Positions 1 to 5,337 of a stretch of DNA of 5,493 nt are shown here, piece after piece. The notes beneath the pieces were generated by a model. It saw nothing but the letters and a program-made list of their open reading frames with translations. It had not been told where the DNA came from and made no database searches. Source of the stretch: Xanthobacteraceae bacterium. GTDB taxonomy: Bacteria; Pseudomonadota; Alphaproteobacteria; Rhizobiales; Xanthobacteraceae. The translations under genes and the position numbers were made by a program. Each line of letters starts with the position of its first letter. Position 1 is the stretch's first letter. Location of the stretch: NCBI GenBank assembly GCA_030044035.1, contig JASHWN010000507.1, positions 1-5,493 on the forward strand. The letters are read 5' to 3'.

Positions 1-418
1 CCAAGATCATCTCCGACACTCTGCGGTCTGGAAGCACGTCGCCCGACAGCGCTTTGGCAACCACTTCGCTCACGACTTCGGAGGGTGTGGACTTGGCGGC
101 AAGCCGATGAGCAGTGGTCGGCGGTAAAAGCGCAATTGCTGCGCCTTTCTCGTCAGCGAGCTTGGCGATGGCCATGTAAGCTTGCGCTGTTCGGCGAACG
201 ATGCCGACTTCGGATTCAACCCATTTGATGAACTCGCCATGATCAAGAAGATACTTCTTTGCTGCGAGGAGATCGCGACCAATGTCGATCAAGTCCTGCG
301 TCGCCTTACCGATGCGCTTCCTGATTCGATTGGCCTGCGCACGAAGATTGGACGCAGTCTCGGCGTCAAACGCCGAATAGTCGAACGGGTTGGGAATCAC
401 AGCTAAGGCAGCAAGCAT
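1..418 (-). CDS. Partial DUF3102-like protein (3' end beyond window)
   Basis: This minus-strand frame is open for 139 codons from ATG 416-418 and runs off the left edge, so the C-terminus is missing. The N-terminus reads MLAALAVIPNPFDYSAFDAE. A helical, charged stretch follows (around residues 23-60: LRAQANRIRKRIGKATQDLI, then DIGRDLLAAKKYL). Next come HGEFIKWVESEVGIVRRTAQ and AYMAIAKLA, and then LPPTTAHRLAAKSTPSEVV. This order (an IGRDLLAVK-type helix, HG-F--W-E-E-G, RTAQ-YM--AKLA, LAA-STP--VV) is what I recall for DUF3102-like proteins of alphaproteobacterial accessory, plasmid and phage-like regions. Their biochemical role is not established; the RTAQ-YM segment looks like a helix-turn-helix, which is inference. 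A GGGGG tract (426-430) lies 7 nt before the ATG. The frame stays open upstream to a TAG near 560, so a longer start (for example GTG at 536-538) cannot be excluded. It is co-oriented with gspI, about 290 nt downstream of it. Confidence 0.6.
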   Translation of the reverse strand, partial: MLAALAVIPNPFDYSAFDAETASNLRAQANRIRKRIGKATQDLIDIGRDLLAAKKYLLDHGEFIKWVESEVGIVRRTAQAYMAIAKLADEKGAAIALLPPTTAHRLAAKSTPSEVVSEVVAKALSGDVLPDRRVSEMIL

Positions 419-710
419 TGGTACACCCCCAATCCCACGAGCGACGCAAGCTCTGCCCTTGGCAGGTGCAGAGTGTATTATTGTTGTTGCGTCGCCCGAA
501 TTGACCGCTCCATCAGCGGCCAGAGTCGGAAATCGCACTTCCCCCGTGAGATCAATGCGCTACATGTAGGAGACGAGAATAAGGGACGAGAATGGAATTT
601 GTGCGGCCAACGGGAAGCATTGTGCGGCAATACGACGGCGCTGCCAAAGTTCCCAAAAGGTGCTTCCTAAATGCGCCAACCTCATCATTGTCATTCATTT
701 TGCAAGCCTG
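419..710. other. Stretch without a convincing gene between gspI and the DUF3102-like gene
   Basis: In a usual gsp operon gspJ would begin here on the minus strand, but no prepilin-type N-terminus (G-F-T-L-x-E plus hydrophobic helix) is seen in any minus-strand frame. The region holds a 48-codon minus-strand ORF (552-698, listed separately) and a long-loop inverted pair, GGAAGCA at 613-619 with TGCTTCC at 661-667. A short direct repeat, TTGTGCGGC, occurs at 599-607 and 620-628. No GC-rich hairpin followed by a T-run is visible, so no intrinsic terminator for the gsp transcript can be named. On the minus strand an AATAAT hexamer about 60 nt before the DUF3102-like gene could be a -10 element, but no good -35 accompanies it. 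Confidence 0.5.
552..698 (-). CDS. Doubtful 48-aa ORF directly after gspI
   Basis: ATG 696-698 lies 12 nt after the gspI stop, with an AGG about 8 nt upstream, and the frame ends at TGA 552-554. The product starts MNDNDEVGAFRKHLLGTLAA and continues with a Cys-containing, Arg/Leu-rich tail. I do not recognise it. It has no signal peptide, no membrane helix and no pseudopilin motif, so it is not GspJ. Its position allows translational coupling to gspI, but a frame this short can occur by chance. It may equally be the remnant of an older gene or non-coding DNA. Confidence 0.15.
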   Translation of the reverse strand: MNDNDEVGAFRKHLLGTLAAPSYCRTMLPVGRTNSILVPYSRLLHVAH

Positions 711-1148
711 TTACTCCGATTTTGCAAGGCGGACGGTCTCGGCGGTGACGCTCTGTCCGACGTCCCACGACACGGTTGCCGCGATGCGGTACGCGGTCCA
801 TGAGTGAGAGTTGCGTGACGACGCGTCATCGGCTGTCATCGACTTGGCGACGATACGCCAGTGCAGGCCGTTCAATTCGCCGACGCGAACGGCGTTGTTG
901 GCCAAGTGCGAGCGATCGAAAGGCGCATTCAGAAGCGTCCGGAGCAGAATCTGCGCTGCGATCCGCTGTTCGGAGTTGTCCATAATTCTACGCGCATGGA
1001 AGAGATACGGGACAAGTACCGAGACAAACGCCAAAAGCAGCGCCAGCGCCACCAGTGCTTCGAGCAGGGTAAAGCCGGAGCGTTTGTCAGCTTGGTTGCA
1101 GGGGTTCGACGAGAACGCTGCCCGTGTACCAATTGACTCGGACTTCAT
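711..1148 (-). CDS. gspI: GspI minor pseudopilin of the type II secretion system
   Basis: This 145-residue protein has a type III (prepilin) leader ending KRSG, followed by FTLLEALVALALLLAF. Prepilin peptidase should cut between Gly25 and Phe26, leaving the conserved Glu at mature position +5 (Glu30) at the start of the hydrophobic helix. FTLLEALVALA is characteristic of GspI, and the C-terminal strand pattern (VSWDVGQSVTAETVRLAKSE) fits the family. GspI belongs to the minor-pseudopilin complex (with GspJ, K and H) at the tip of the periplasmic pseudopilus. ATG 1146-1148 has a good Shine-Dalgarno, GAGGGGG (1155-1161), 6 nt upstream. No other ATG, GTG or TTG lies between it and the cleavage site, so the 62-nt overlap with gspH is forced. 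The leader is long for the family. gspJ, its normal downstream partner, is not seen. Confidence 0.88.
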   Translation of the reverse strand: MKSESIGTRAAFSSNPCNQADKRSGFTLLEALVALALLLAFVSVLVPYLFHARRIMDNSEQRIAAQILLRTLLNAPFDRSHLANNAVRVGELNGLHWRIVAKSMTADDASSRNSHSWTAYRIAATVSWDVGQSVTAETVRLAKSE

Positions 1149-1575
1149 AGGCTGCCCCCTCGCGTGAAAGTCTCACCACAGTTCCGGAAGATGTACCGTC
1201 CGGAAGGAAGCGAACGACTGCCTGCCGTCCCGACCACTGCTCGTCTACACTGAGAATATCGACGGTCACGTCGCGCGGAATCGCAACGCGTTCGCCACTA
1301 TCCCCGACAAACGCGCGCTGCTGCCCGTCGACAGAAACCGCGCGGCTGCGAGCGGTCAGGATCGCGCCAAGGCGCTCACGCCGAAACAGCGCCTCCGTTT
1401 GCAGCGCAATTGCTTTGAGCTGGGTGCGGCCGGTCCCCGGCACGCTGGCAAAGACGAGGGCGGCGACAAGGGCTATGATCACCATCACCGCCTGCATTTC
1501 GATGAGAGTGAATCCGGCCCGCCGCTCCGCGGTCGATACTGGATCAGTGGTCGATACTGGTTCCAGCCGCGCCAT
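1087..1575 (-). CDS. gspH: GspH minor pseudopilin of the type II secretion system
   Basis: The product has a prepilin leader ending ERRAG, then FTLIEMQAVMVIIALVAALV. From the start used here (162 aa) the predicted cleavage is Gly21|Phe22, with the +5 Glu at residue 26. The soluble part has the GspH-type pattern: FRRERLGAILTARSRAV, VRFLPDGTSSGTVVRLSREG, then AYEVRVNWYTGSV. GspH joins the minor pseudopilins at the pseudopilus tip. The start is uncertain. ATG 1573-1575 gives a 21-residue leader like those of GspG and GspI and a 32-nt overlap with gspG, but its upstream sequence is a poor ribosome site. ATG 1636-1638 has AAGGTGG (1647-1653) 8 nt upstream and would give 183 aa with a 42-residue leader and a 95-nt overlap. 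ATG 1684-1686 is also in frame. The two nearer starts sit in copies of a direct repeat. TGA is at 1087-1089. Confidence 0.85.
   Translation of the reverse strand: MARLEPVSTTDPVSTAERRAGFTLIEMQAVMVIIALVAALVFASVPGTGRTQLKAIALQTEALFRRERLGAILTARSRAVSVDGQQRAFVGDSGERVAIPRDVTVDILSVDEQWSGRQAVVRFLPDGTSSGTVVRLSREGAAYEVRVNWYTGSVLVEPLQPS
1531..1566. repeat. 18-bp tandem duplication across the gspG stop codon
   Basis: Two adjacent 18-bp units (1531-1548 and 1549-1566) share an identical 12-base core, GGTCGATACTGG, and match at 14 of 18 positions. In the gspH frame they encode LEPVST-TDPVST in the leader before the prepilin cleavage site. In the gspG frame the upstream unit (1549-1566) supplies the last residues and the TGA (1544-1546) falls in the next unit. 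The period is six codons, so both reading frames are preserved. Confidence 0.75.
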
Positions 1576-2074
1576 TGCTCGTATCACGTTCGTGTCCGTT
1601 GAAATCGGCTGAATTGGTACTGAATATGTCGGCGGCATCGCCCGTACCACCTTCGCGTCCGTCGGAACCGAACGATACAATCTCATAGGGCCGATCGTTG
1701 TCGACCGGAGAGCGATATTGGTAAGGATGGCCCCACGGATCCAAAGGCACCCGACCCCCTTTCACATATGGTCCATTCCAGACGGCGACATCAGCCGGTC
1801 GTTGCGCGAGAGCGTCCAGGCCTTCGGCTGTGGTGGGGTAGCGGCCCGTATCGAGATAGAACAGATCGAGCGACGAGCTGAAGCTTTCGATCTGCAATCG
1901 TGCGGCCTTGACACGCGACTCGGCAAGGTAGCCCAGCACCCGTGGTCCAATCAGTCCCATGATCAGACCAATGATCGTCAAGACGACAAGCATCTCGACC
2001 AGCGTAAACCCATCGGCCGTGCGTTGGAGGCGCCGACCAAATGTATGCGTCGACAGGGAAAGCGCTTGTGTCAT
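1544..2074 (-). CDS. gspG: GspG major pseudopilin of the type II secretion system
   Basis: This 176-residue protein has a leader ending RTADG, then FTLVEMLVVLTIIGLIMGLI. Prepilin peptidase should cut Gly22|Phe23 and N-methylate Phe; the +5 Glu is residue 27. Hallmarks of GspG follow: LDLFYLDTGRYPTTAEGLDAL (about 69-89), NGPYVKG (100-106), PLDPWGHPYQYRSP (110-123), and the C-terminal loop SFGSDGREGGTGDAADI (134-150), where the family binds calcium through Asp side chains (Asp138, Asp146 and/or Asp149 here; inferred). GspG is the main subunit of the periplasmic pseudopilus, assembled by GspE and GspF. ATG overlaps the gspF TGA as ATGA, and GGAG (2083-2086) lies 8 nt upstream. Oddity: GspG proteins usually end soon after the calcium loop, but this one continues for 26 more polar residues encoded by repeat DNA, with a faint echo of the loop. 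Confidence 0.93.
   Translation of the reverse strand: MTQALSLSTHTFGRRLQRTADGFTLVEMLVVLTIIGLIMGLIGPRVLGYLAESRVKAARLQIESFSSSLDLFYLDTGRYPTTAEGLDALAQRPADVAVWNGPYVKGGRVPLDPWGHPYQYRSPVDNDRPYEIVSFGSDGREGGTGDAADIFSTNSADFNGHERDTSNGAAGTSIDH
1571..1670. repeat. 37-bp imperfect direct repeat at the gspG/gspH junction
   Basis: Copies at 1571-1607 and 1634-1670 match at 28 of 37 aligned bases, with most differences being C/T transitions. The offset is 63 bp, exactly 21 codons. On the minus strand each copy contains an ATG in the gspH frame (1573-1575 and 1636-1638) and the bases where a ribosome site would lie: AAGGTGG in the upstream copy, AACGTGA in the other. In the extended gspH frame the copies encode TDAKVVRAM and TDTNVIRAM. 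In the gspG frame they encode the calcium-loop region and part of the tail. Confidence 0.75.
1647..1653 (-). promoter_or_regulatory. Candidate ribosome binding site for a longer gspH
   Basis: AAGGTGG, one base from AAGGAGG, ends 8 nt before ATG 1636-1638 in the gspH frame, inside the coding end of gspG. It favours this start over ATG 1573-1575, whose equivalent bases read AACGTGA. Leader length and overlap argue the other way. Confidence 0.4.
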
Positions 2075-3279
2075 GTTGCAAGCTCCGTGATGCTAAGGAG
2101 CGCGCTCATGATCGAGACGATGAGCGAGCCGATGAGGAAGCTGACGACGATGATCGCCATCGGTCCAATGGCTCCCATCAAGCGATCTAAGCCGGTGCTG
2201 AGCTTGTGCTCGTAGAATTGAGCGGCATGGCGGGCGATCTGCGCCAGGTCGCCGGTCTCGTCGCCGACGCGCAACATGCGCACGGCGAGCGGCGGAAGAA
2301 GGTCGGTTTCGGCCAGCGCATCGGCGAAACGACGGCCATTGCGGACTTGCTCGTGGACCCGTTGCATCGCCGCCGCGTGACGCGGCGCGGTAACGACGTC
2401 GCTGAGGATTTTCAACGCCGTCGGCAGCGCAACGCCATTTTCGACCAGTAGACCGAGGGTGCTGATGAGGCGCGCGGCGCGACGGTCACAAGCGAGGACG
2501 GCAATGCCCGGCAGCGATGCCAGCACCGCGATTATCGCACCTCTCGTCTGTCGTTGCCTGAGCCCCAGCCAAGCGCCGAGGATACCAACAATGAACGCCC
2601 CCAGAACCAAGTTGAAATTGCCGCGCAACCAGTTAGACGCCGCTACCACGAAGGCTGCACCAGCATTGAGGCGACCACCGAGATCTCTGAACACGGGCTC
2701 GAACTGCGGCACCACATAAAAAAGGAAGAATATGAGAATGACCGTGGCCGACCCTATGAGAAAGCACGGGTAGCGAACCGCCGAACCGATTCTCTCAGCG
2801 AGCAGTTGTCGCTGGGTTCGATCTTCGACAATGGCCCGCAGCACCGAAACGAGGTTGCCAGATGCCTCGCCGGCGCGAACCATCGCTACATGGGCCGGTT
2901 CGATGAGCGCGGGATGCCGTTCCAGCGCGTCGGCAAAGCTATCTCCCGCGGAGATCGATTCGAGCAGCGAGCCGGTGAACCGTGTCAAGCCTTTGCCAGT
3001 GTCGTTGCCGAGCGTTTGCAGTGCAGCTTCCAGCGTCAAGCGGGCCCCGAGCAACAGCGCCAATTGGCGTAAGAAGATCGTGACGTCTCGAGATTTTACC
3101 GCCCCTCCGACCAGCGCACTGTTGCGCGCAAGCATGCTCGACGTCGCGGCCTCGGCCTCAATCGCCATATGGCCCAAATATTCAATGCGTCGCAGCACTT
3201 CCTGGCGCGAAGACGCTTCCACTTCGCCTGCTACGAACTCTCCCGCTCGCGTGACGGCGCGATAACGGAACTGCGGCAT
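2071..3279 (-). CDS. gspF: GspF inner-membrane platform protein of the type II secretion system
   Basis: From ATG 3277-3279 the protein is 402 residues, the usual GspF length, and begins MPQFRYRAVTRAGEFVAGEV. It contains two T2SF repeats, roughly residues 67-190 and 266-390. Matching motifs are FLRQLALLLGARLTLEAALQ and ALIEPAHVAMVRAGEASGNL in the first, and LISTLGLLVENGVALPTAL plus LAVRMLRVGDETGDL in the second. Three membrane segments are visible at about 171-191 (CFLIGSATVILIFFLFYVV), 222-240 and 373-396 (IIVVSFLIGSLIVSIMSAL). GspF is the integral membrane core that couples the GspE ATPase to pseudopilin assembly. The frame extends to ATG 3343-3345 inside gspE, but ATG 3277-3279 has a strong ribosome site and the canonical N-terminus. 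It lies 8 nt after gspE, and its TGA overlaps the gspG ATG. Confidence 0.95.
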   Translation of the reverse strand: MPQFRYRAVTRAGEFVAGEVEASSRQEVLRRIEYLGHMAIEAEAATSSMLARNSALVGGAVKSRDVTIFLRQLALLLGARLTLEAALQTLGNDTGKGLTRFTGSLLESISAGDSFADALERHPALIEPAHVAMVRAGEASGNLVSVLRAIVEDRTQRQLLAERIGSAVRYPCFLIGSATVILIFFLFYVVPQFEPVFRDLGGRLNAGAAFVVAASNWLRGNFNLVLGAFIVGILGAWLGLRQRQTRGAIIAVLASLPGIAVLACDRRAARLISTLGLLVENGVALPTALKILSDVVTAPRHAAAMQRVHEQVRNGRRFADALAETDLLPPLAVRMLRVGDETGDLAQIARHAAQFYEHKLSTGLDRLMGAIGPMAIIVVSFLIGSLIVSIMSALLSITELAT

Positions 3280-3282
3280 TGG

Positions 3283-3289
3283 CCCACCT
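3283..3289 (-). promoter_or_regulatory. gspF ribosome binding site overlapping the gspE stop codon
   Basis: AGGTGGG ends 3 nt before ATG 3277-3279, and its first two bases are part of the gspE TAG (3288-3290). This decides the gspF start and implies that ribosomes terminating on gspE expose or reload the gspF site, which is translational coupling by inference. Confidence 0.7.
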
Positions 3290-4961
3290 ACAGACTTGCA
3301 GTCACGCGAAACACCTCGTCGATCGTCGTCAAGCCGGCTCGGCATTTGCGCACGCCGTCCTCGATCATCGTCGCCATTCCGTCGCGGCGCGCGATTTGTT
3401 CAAGCGCAACCGCCTCCGTCTTAGGCCGAATTGCCTCGCGCACCTGTGGAGTGACCTCGATGACCTCGAACAGTCCCTGGCGTCCATGGAAACCGGTAAA
3501 GCCGCACCACTCGCAGCCCTTGGCATCATGAACGACCTCGCCTGATCTGAAGCCCAAGGCGGCGCAGCGTTTGTCGTGGGCAAGATCTCCGGCAGAAAGA
3601 CGACGCGGCGTCTTGCAATGCTCGCACAACAGGCGCACCAAGCGTTGACCCACGACAACGCGCACACTTGATGCAATGAGAAAGCTCTCGACGCCCATGT
3701 CGATGAGGCGCGGGATTGCCCCGGCAGCGGTGTTCGTGTGCAGCGTCGTTAATACAAGATGACCCGTGAGTGCCGCGTGCACGCCGATATGCGCTGTCTC
3801 AGCATCGCGCATTTCCCCCACCATGATCACATCTGGATCGTGACGTAAGAATGAGCGCAGCGCTGTGGCGAAAGTCAGACCGATCGCTGGGTGAATCTGC
3901 GTCTGATGGATGCCAAAAATGTGGTACTCGATCGGATCCTCAATGGTCAGTATTTTGCGTTTTGGTTCATTGATTGTGGCAAGCGACGCCGCGAGCGTCG
4001 TCGTTTTACCGGAACCGGTCGGTCCGGTGACAATAATCATGCCGAAAGGGGCCTGCAGCGCGTCGCGCAAAATTTCGCCATCACGCGCGGACAGCCCGAC
4101 TTGATCAAGACTGACGAAACCCGACCCTTTGCGCAAAAGTCGGACAACGGCGCCTTCGCCGTGCATCGAGGGAGCGGTGGCGATGCGCAGATCGATTTCC
4201 GCTCCTGCGACCACGATACGACTTCGTCCGTCCTGAGGCAGGCGCCGCTCCGTAATGTCTAAGCCCGCCATGATTTTGAGTCGCGAGACGAGCGCTTTTG
4301 CCATGCTGATCGGCGGCCCCGGCACCGCCTTCAACAGACCGTCAATACGCAGCCGTACTAAAAGCGCGCTCTCAAAAGGCTCGATATGCAGGTCGGTGGC
4401 GCGCTGCTCGACCGCGAGCCTGAGCAATTCGTCGAGTGCCCGCACCACCGGGGCGCCGCGCGCAAGATCGCGCAAATCGTCCAGGTCGTCTTGGGTGGCC
4501 GCGACTTCCGCCGGGGCGGCAACGCTGGCTTGTTCAGTCTCGAAGATCGTCGCGAGTGCCGCCTCGATATCATCCGCCGTTGCGACCGCGATTGTCACGG
4601 CCTGTTGCAGCGCGACTTCGGCGGCGCGTATCGTTTCATCCTCAGTCGGCCGCGCGATCGCCAACGTCACCGCCCCGGGCGAAAGTTCGAATGGAAATAG
4701 CCCCTCTTCCCTCAGGAATCTCAGCGACAGTTGCGCTCCCACGAACCGATGCGCCAAAAGATCACGTCGCTGAACGCGGTCACAACCGTAGAAGTCGGCC
4801 AGCTCGTCAGCGAGTGCCGAGGCCGTCAACCTGGTCAAACTCGCCCAGTCCGTATCGTTGACAACCAAGCCACGACGAGTGCTCAGACCGCCATCGACGG
4901 CTTGCCCATCGCGCAGCATGCCCTTGCGATCGAGATGGGCAATGAACTCGCTTTGCCGCAT
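3288..4961 (-). CDS. gspE: GspE assembly ATPase of the type II secretion system
   Basis: This is a complete 557-residue secretion ATPase. An N-terminal MshEN/T2SSE_N-like region (about 40-140) precedes the RecA-type core. The core shows LDELLRLAVEQRATDLHIEP (176-195), RLRIDGLL (203-210), Walker A GPTGSGKT (313-320), the Asp box IEDPIEYH (340-347), Walker B DPDVIMVGEMRD (375-386) and the His box HLVLTTLHT (401-409). The zinc-binding CxxC pairs typical of GspE/PilB are at Cys446/Cys449 and Cys483/Cys486, followed by GFTGFHGRQGLFEVI. It is a cytoplasmic hexamer that hydrolyses ATP to drive pseudopilus growth through GspF; GspL, its usual membrane anchor, is not encoded here. ATG 4959-4961 is the first in-frame start after a TGA at about 4998-5000, with only a weak GAGCGG upstream. 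PilB or MshE is the alternative, but the gspFGHI neighbours settle it. No key residue is missing. Confidence 0.96.
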   Translation of the reverse strand: MRQSEFIAHLDRKGMLRDGQAVDGGLSTRRGLVVNDTDWASLTRLTASALADELADFYGCDRVQRRDLLAHRFVGAQLSLRFLREEGLFPFELSPGAVTLAIARPTEDETIRAAEVALQQAVTIAVATADDIEAALATIFETEQASVAAPAEVAATQDDLDDLRDLARGAPVVRALDELLRLAVEQRATDLHIEPFESALLVRLRIDGLLKAVPGPPISMAKALVSRLKIMAGLDITERRLPQDGRSRIVVAGAEIDLRIATAPSMHGEGAVVRLLRKGSGFVSLDQVGLSARDGEILRDALQAPFGMIIVTGPTGSGKTTTLAASLATINEPKRKILTIEDPIEYHIFGIHQTQIHPAIGLTFATALRSFLRHDPDVIMVGEMRDAETAHIGVHAALTGHLVLTTLHTNTAAGAIPRLIDMGVESFLIASSVRVVVGQRLVRLLCEHCKTPRRLSAGDLAHDKRCAALGFRSGEVVHDAKGCEWCGFTGFHGRQGLFEVIEVTPQVREAIRPKTEAVALEQIARRDGMATMIEDGVRKCRAGLTTIDEVFRVTASL

Positions 4962-5060
4962 GCGCGACAGCCGCTCAATATTTGCCGATTGCGAACCTCA
5001 GAGAAAATTTGCGTCGCTTTCAAGGCGATTGGGCTTCCGAGGAACGACAGCCAGCTGCTT

Positions 5061-5079
5061 TGCTCAAGCGCTTTGAGCA
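5061..5079. repeat. Inverted repeat upstream of gspE
   Basis: TGCTCAA (5061-5067) and TTGAGCA (5073-5079) are perfect 7-base complements around the 5-base centre GCGCT. The site is about 100 nt before the gspE ATG. It could be an operator or a leader hairpin for the gsp transcript. It is not followed by a T-run on either strand, so it is not an intrinsic terminator. Confidence 0.35.
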
Positions 5080-5136
5080 CTGCGCCGATGTGACCCCGTT
5101 ACAACTCATTCATGCGAAGTGCCGAAGGAGTTTGTC

Positions 5137-5164
5137 GCGATACGTTGCTGTTTCCGCTCGTCAA
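5137..5164 (-). promoter_or_regulatory. Candidate sigma70-like promoter for the gsp operon
   Basis: On the minus strand TTGACG (5159-5164) and TATCGC (5137-5142) are separated by 16 nt. The -35 matches five of six consensus bases and the -10 only three. It would start transcription near 5130, leaving a leader of roughly 170 nt containing the 5061-5079 dyad. Alphaproteobacterial promoters are loose, so this is only a candidate. Confidence 0.3.
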
Positions 5165-5259
5165 CACAATGAAGGCACGTTTGAGTCGCAATGCTGTATA
5201 TCTATTGGAGCGACGCAGCGCCGTTTCACATTTGCCGCGTAGCGGGGCAGTCGGACGTA

Positions 5260-5273
5260 GTAATTCGCATCAA
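5260..5273. promoter_or_regulatory. Weak FNR/FixK-like box upstream of hemA
   Basis: GTAAT-TCGC-ATCAA matches TTGAT-N4-ATCAA at eight of ten specified bases, with one perfect half site, centred about 70 nt before the hemA ATG. Oxygen-responsive control of hemA by FNR/FixK-family regulators is known in several alphaproteobacteria, which makes the position sensible. The match is imperfect and could be chance. Confidence 0.25.
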
Positions 5274-5324
5274 GCGGGTGATAGCTCGGAATAGTTGCTT
5301 GTAATCATCTAACAATGCCGCGAT

Positions 5325-5331
5325 GGGGGAG
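5325..5331 (+). promoter_or_regulatory. hemA ribosome binding site
   Basis: GGGGGAG ends 6 nt before ATG 5338-5340. It supports this start over the upstream ATGs near 5315 and 5323, which are in other contexts and do not give the HemA N-terminus. Confidence 0.6.
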
Positions 5332-5337
5332 CGGACC

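Larger units (their letters stand above)
4962..5337. other. Divergent intergenic region between gspE and hemA
   Basis: This 376-base region must hold the promoters for the leftward gsp operon and, probably, rightward hemA. I see no convincing gene: the short frames in it lack coding character and recognisable motifs. It contains a weak sigma70-like promoter for the minus strand (5137-5164), a dyad (5061-5079) and an imperfect FNR/FixK-like box (5260-5273). I could not find a hemA promoter with acceptable -35 and -10 spacing; the AT-rich TATATCTATT at 5197-5206 lacks a good -35. Confidence 0.6.

Noticed and set aside
613..667. GGAAGCA/TGCTTCC pair as a terminator after gspI
   Set aside because: The 41-nt loop and the lack of a T-run make an intrinsic terminator implausible.
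1531..1670. CRISPR-like array at the gspG/gspH junction
   Set aside because: There are only two copies of each repeat, they differ from one another, and both lie within overlapping coding frames with codon-multiple periods.
1639..1686. Longest gspH frame beginning at ATG 1684-1686
   Set aside because: It has no ribosome site, a 143-nt overlap with gspG and a 58-residue leader before the cleavage site. It is less likely than the two repeat-borne starts.
1718..2215. Plus-strand open frame opposite gspG and gspF
   Set aside because: It is antisense to two well-supported genes and its translation has no recognisable motif.
2554..3072. Plus-strand open frame opposite gspF
   Set aside because: It is a shadow of gspF; its charged, irregular composition matches no family.
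3280..3345. Longer gspF beginning at ATG 3343-3345
   Set aside because: The extra 22 residues lie inside gspE and do not look like a GspF N-terminus. ATG 3277-3279 has a strong ribosome site and the canonical MPQFRYRAV start.
4255..4773. Long plus-strand open frame opposite gspE
   Set aside because: It is a low-complexity Ser/Ala/Arg-rich antisense shadow of a clear gspE reading frame, with no recognisable domain.
4883..5080. 65-codon minus-strand ORF overlapping the gspE start
   Set aside because: It is in a different frame from gspE, shows no domain, and runs into a much better supported gene.
5181..5206. TTGAGT with TATATCTATT as a hemA promoter
   Set aside because: The spacing between a possible -35 and any usable -10 hexamer is wrong (about 12 nt).
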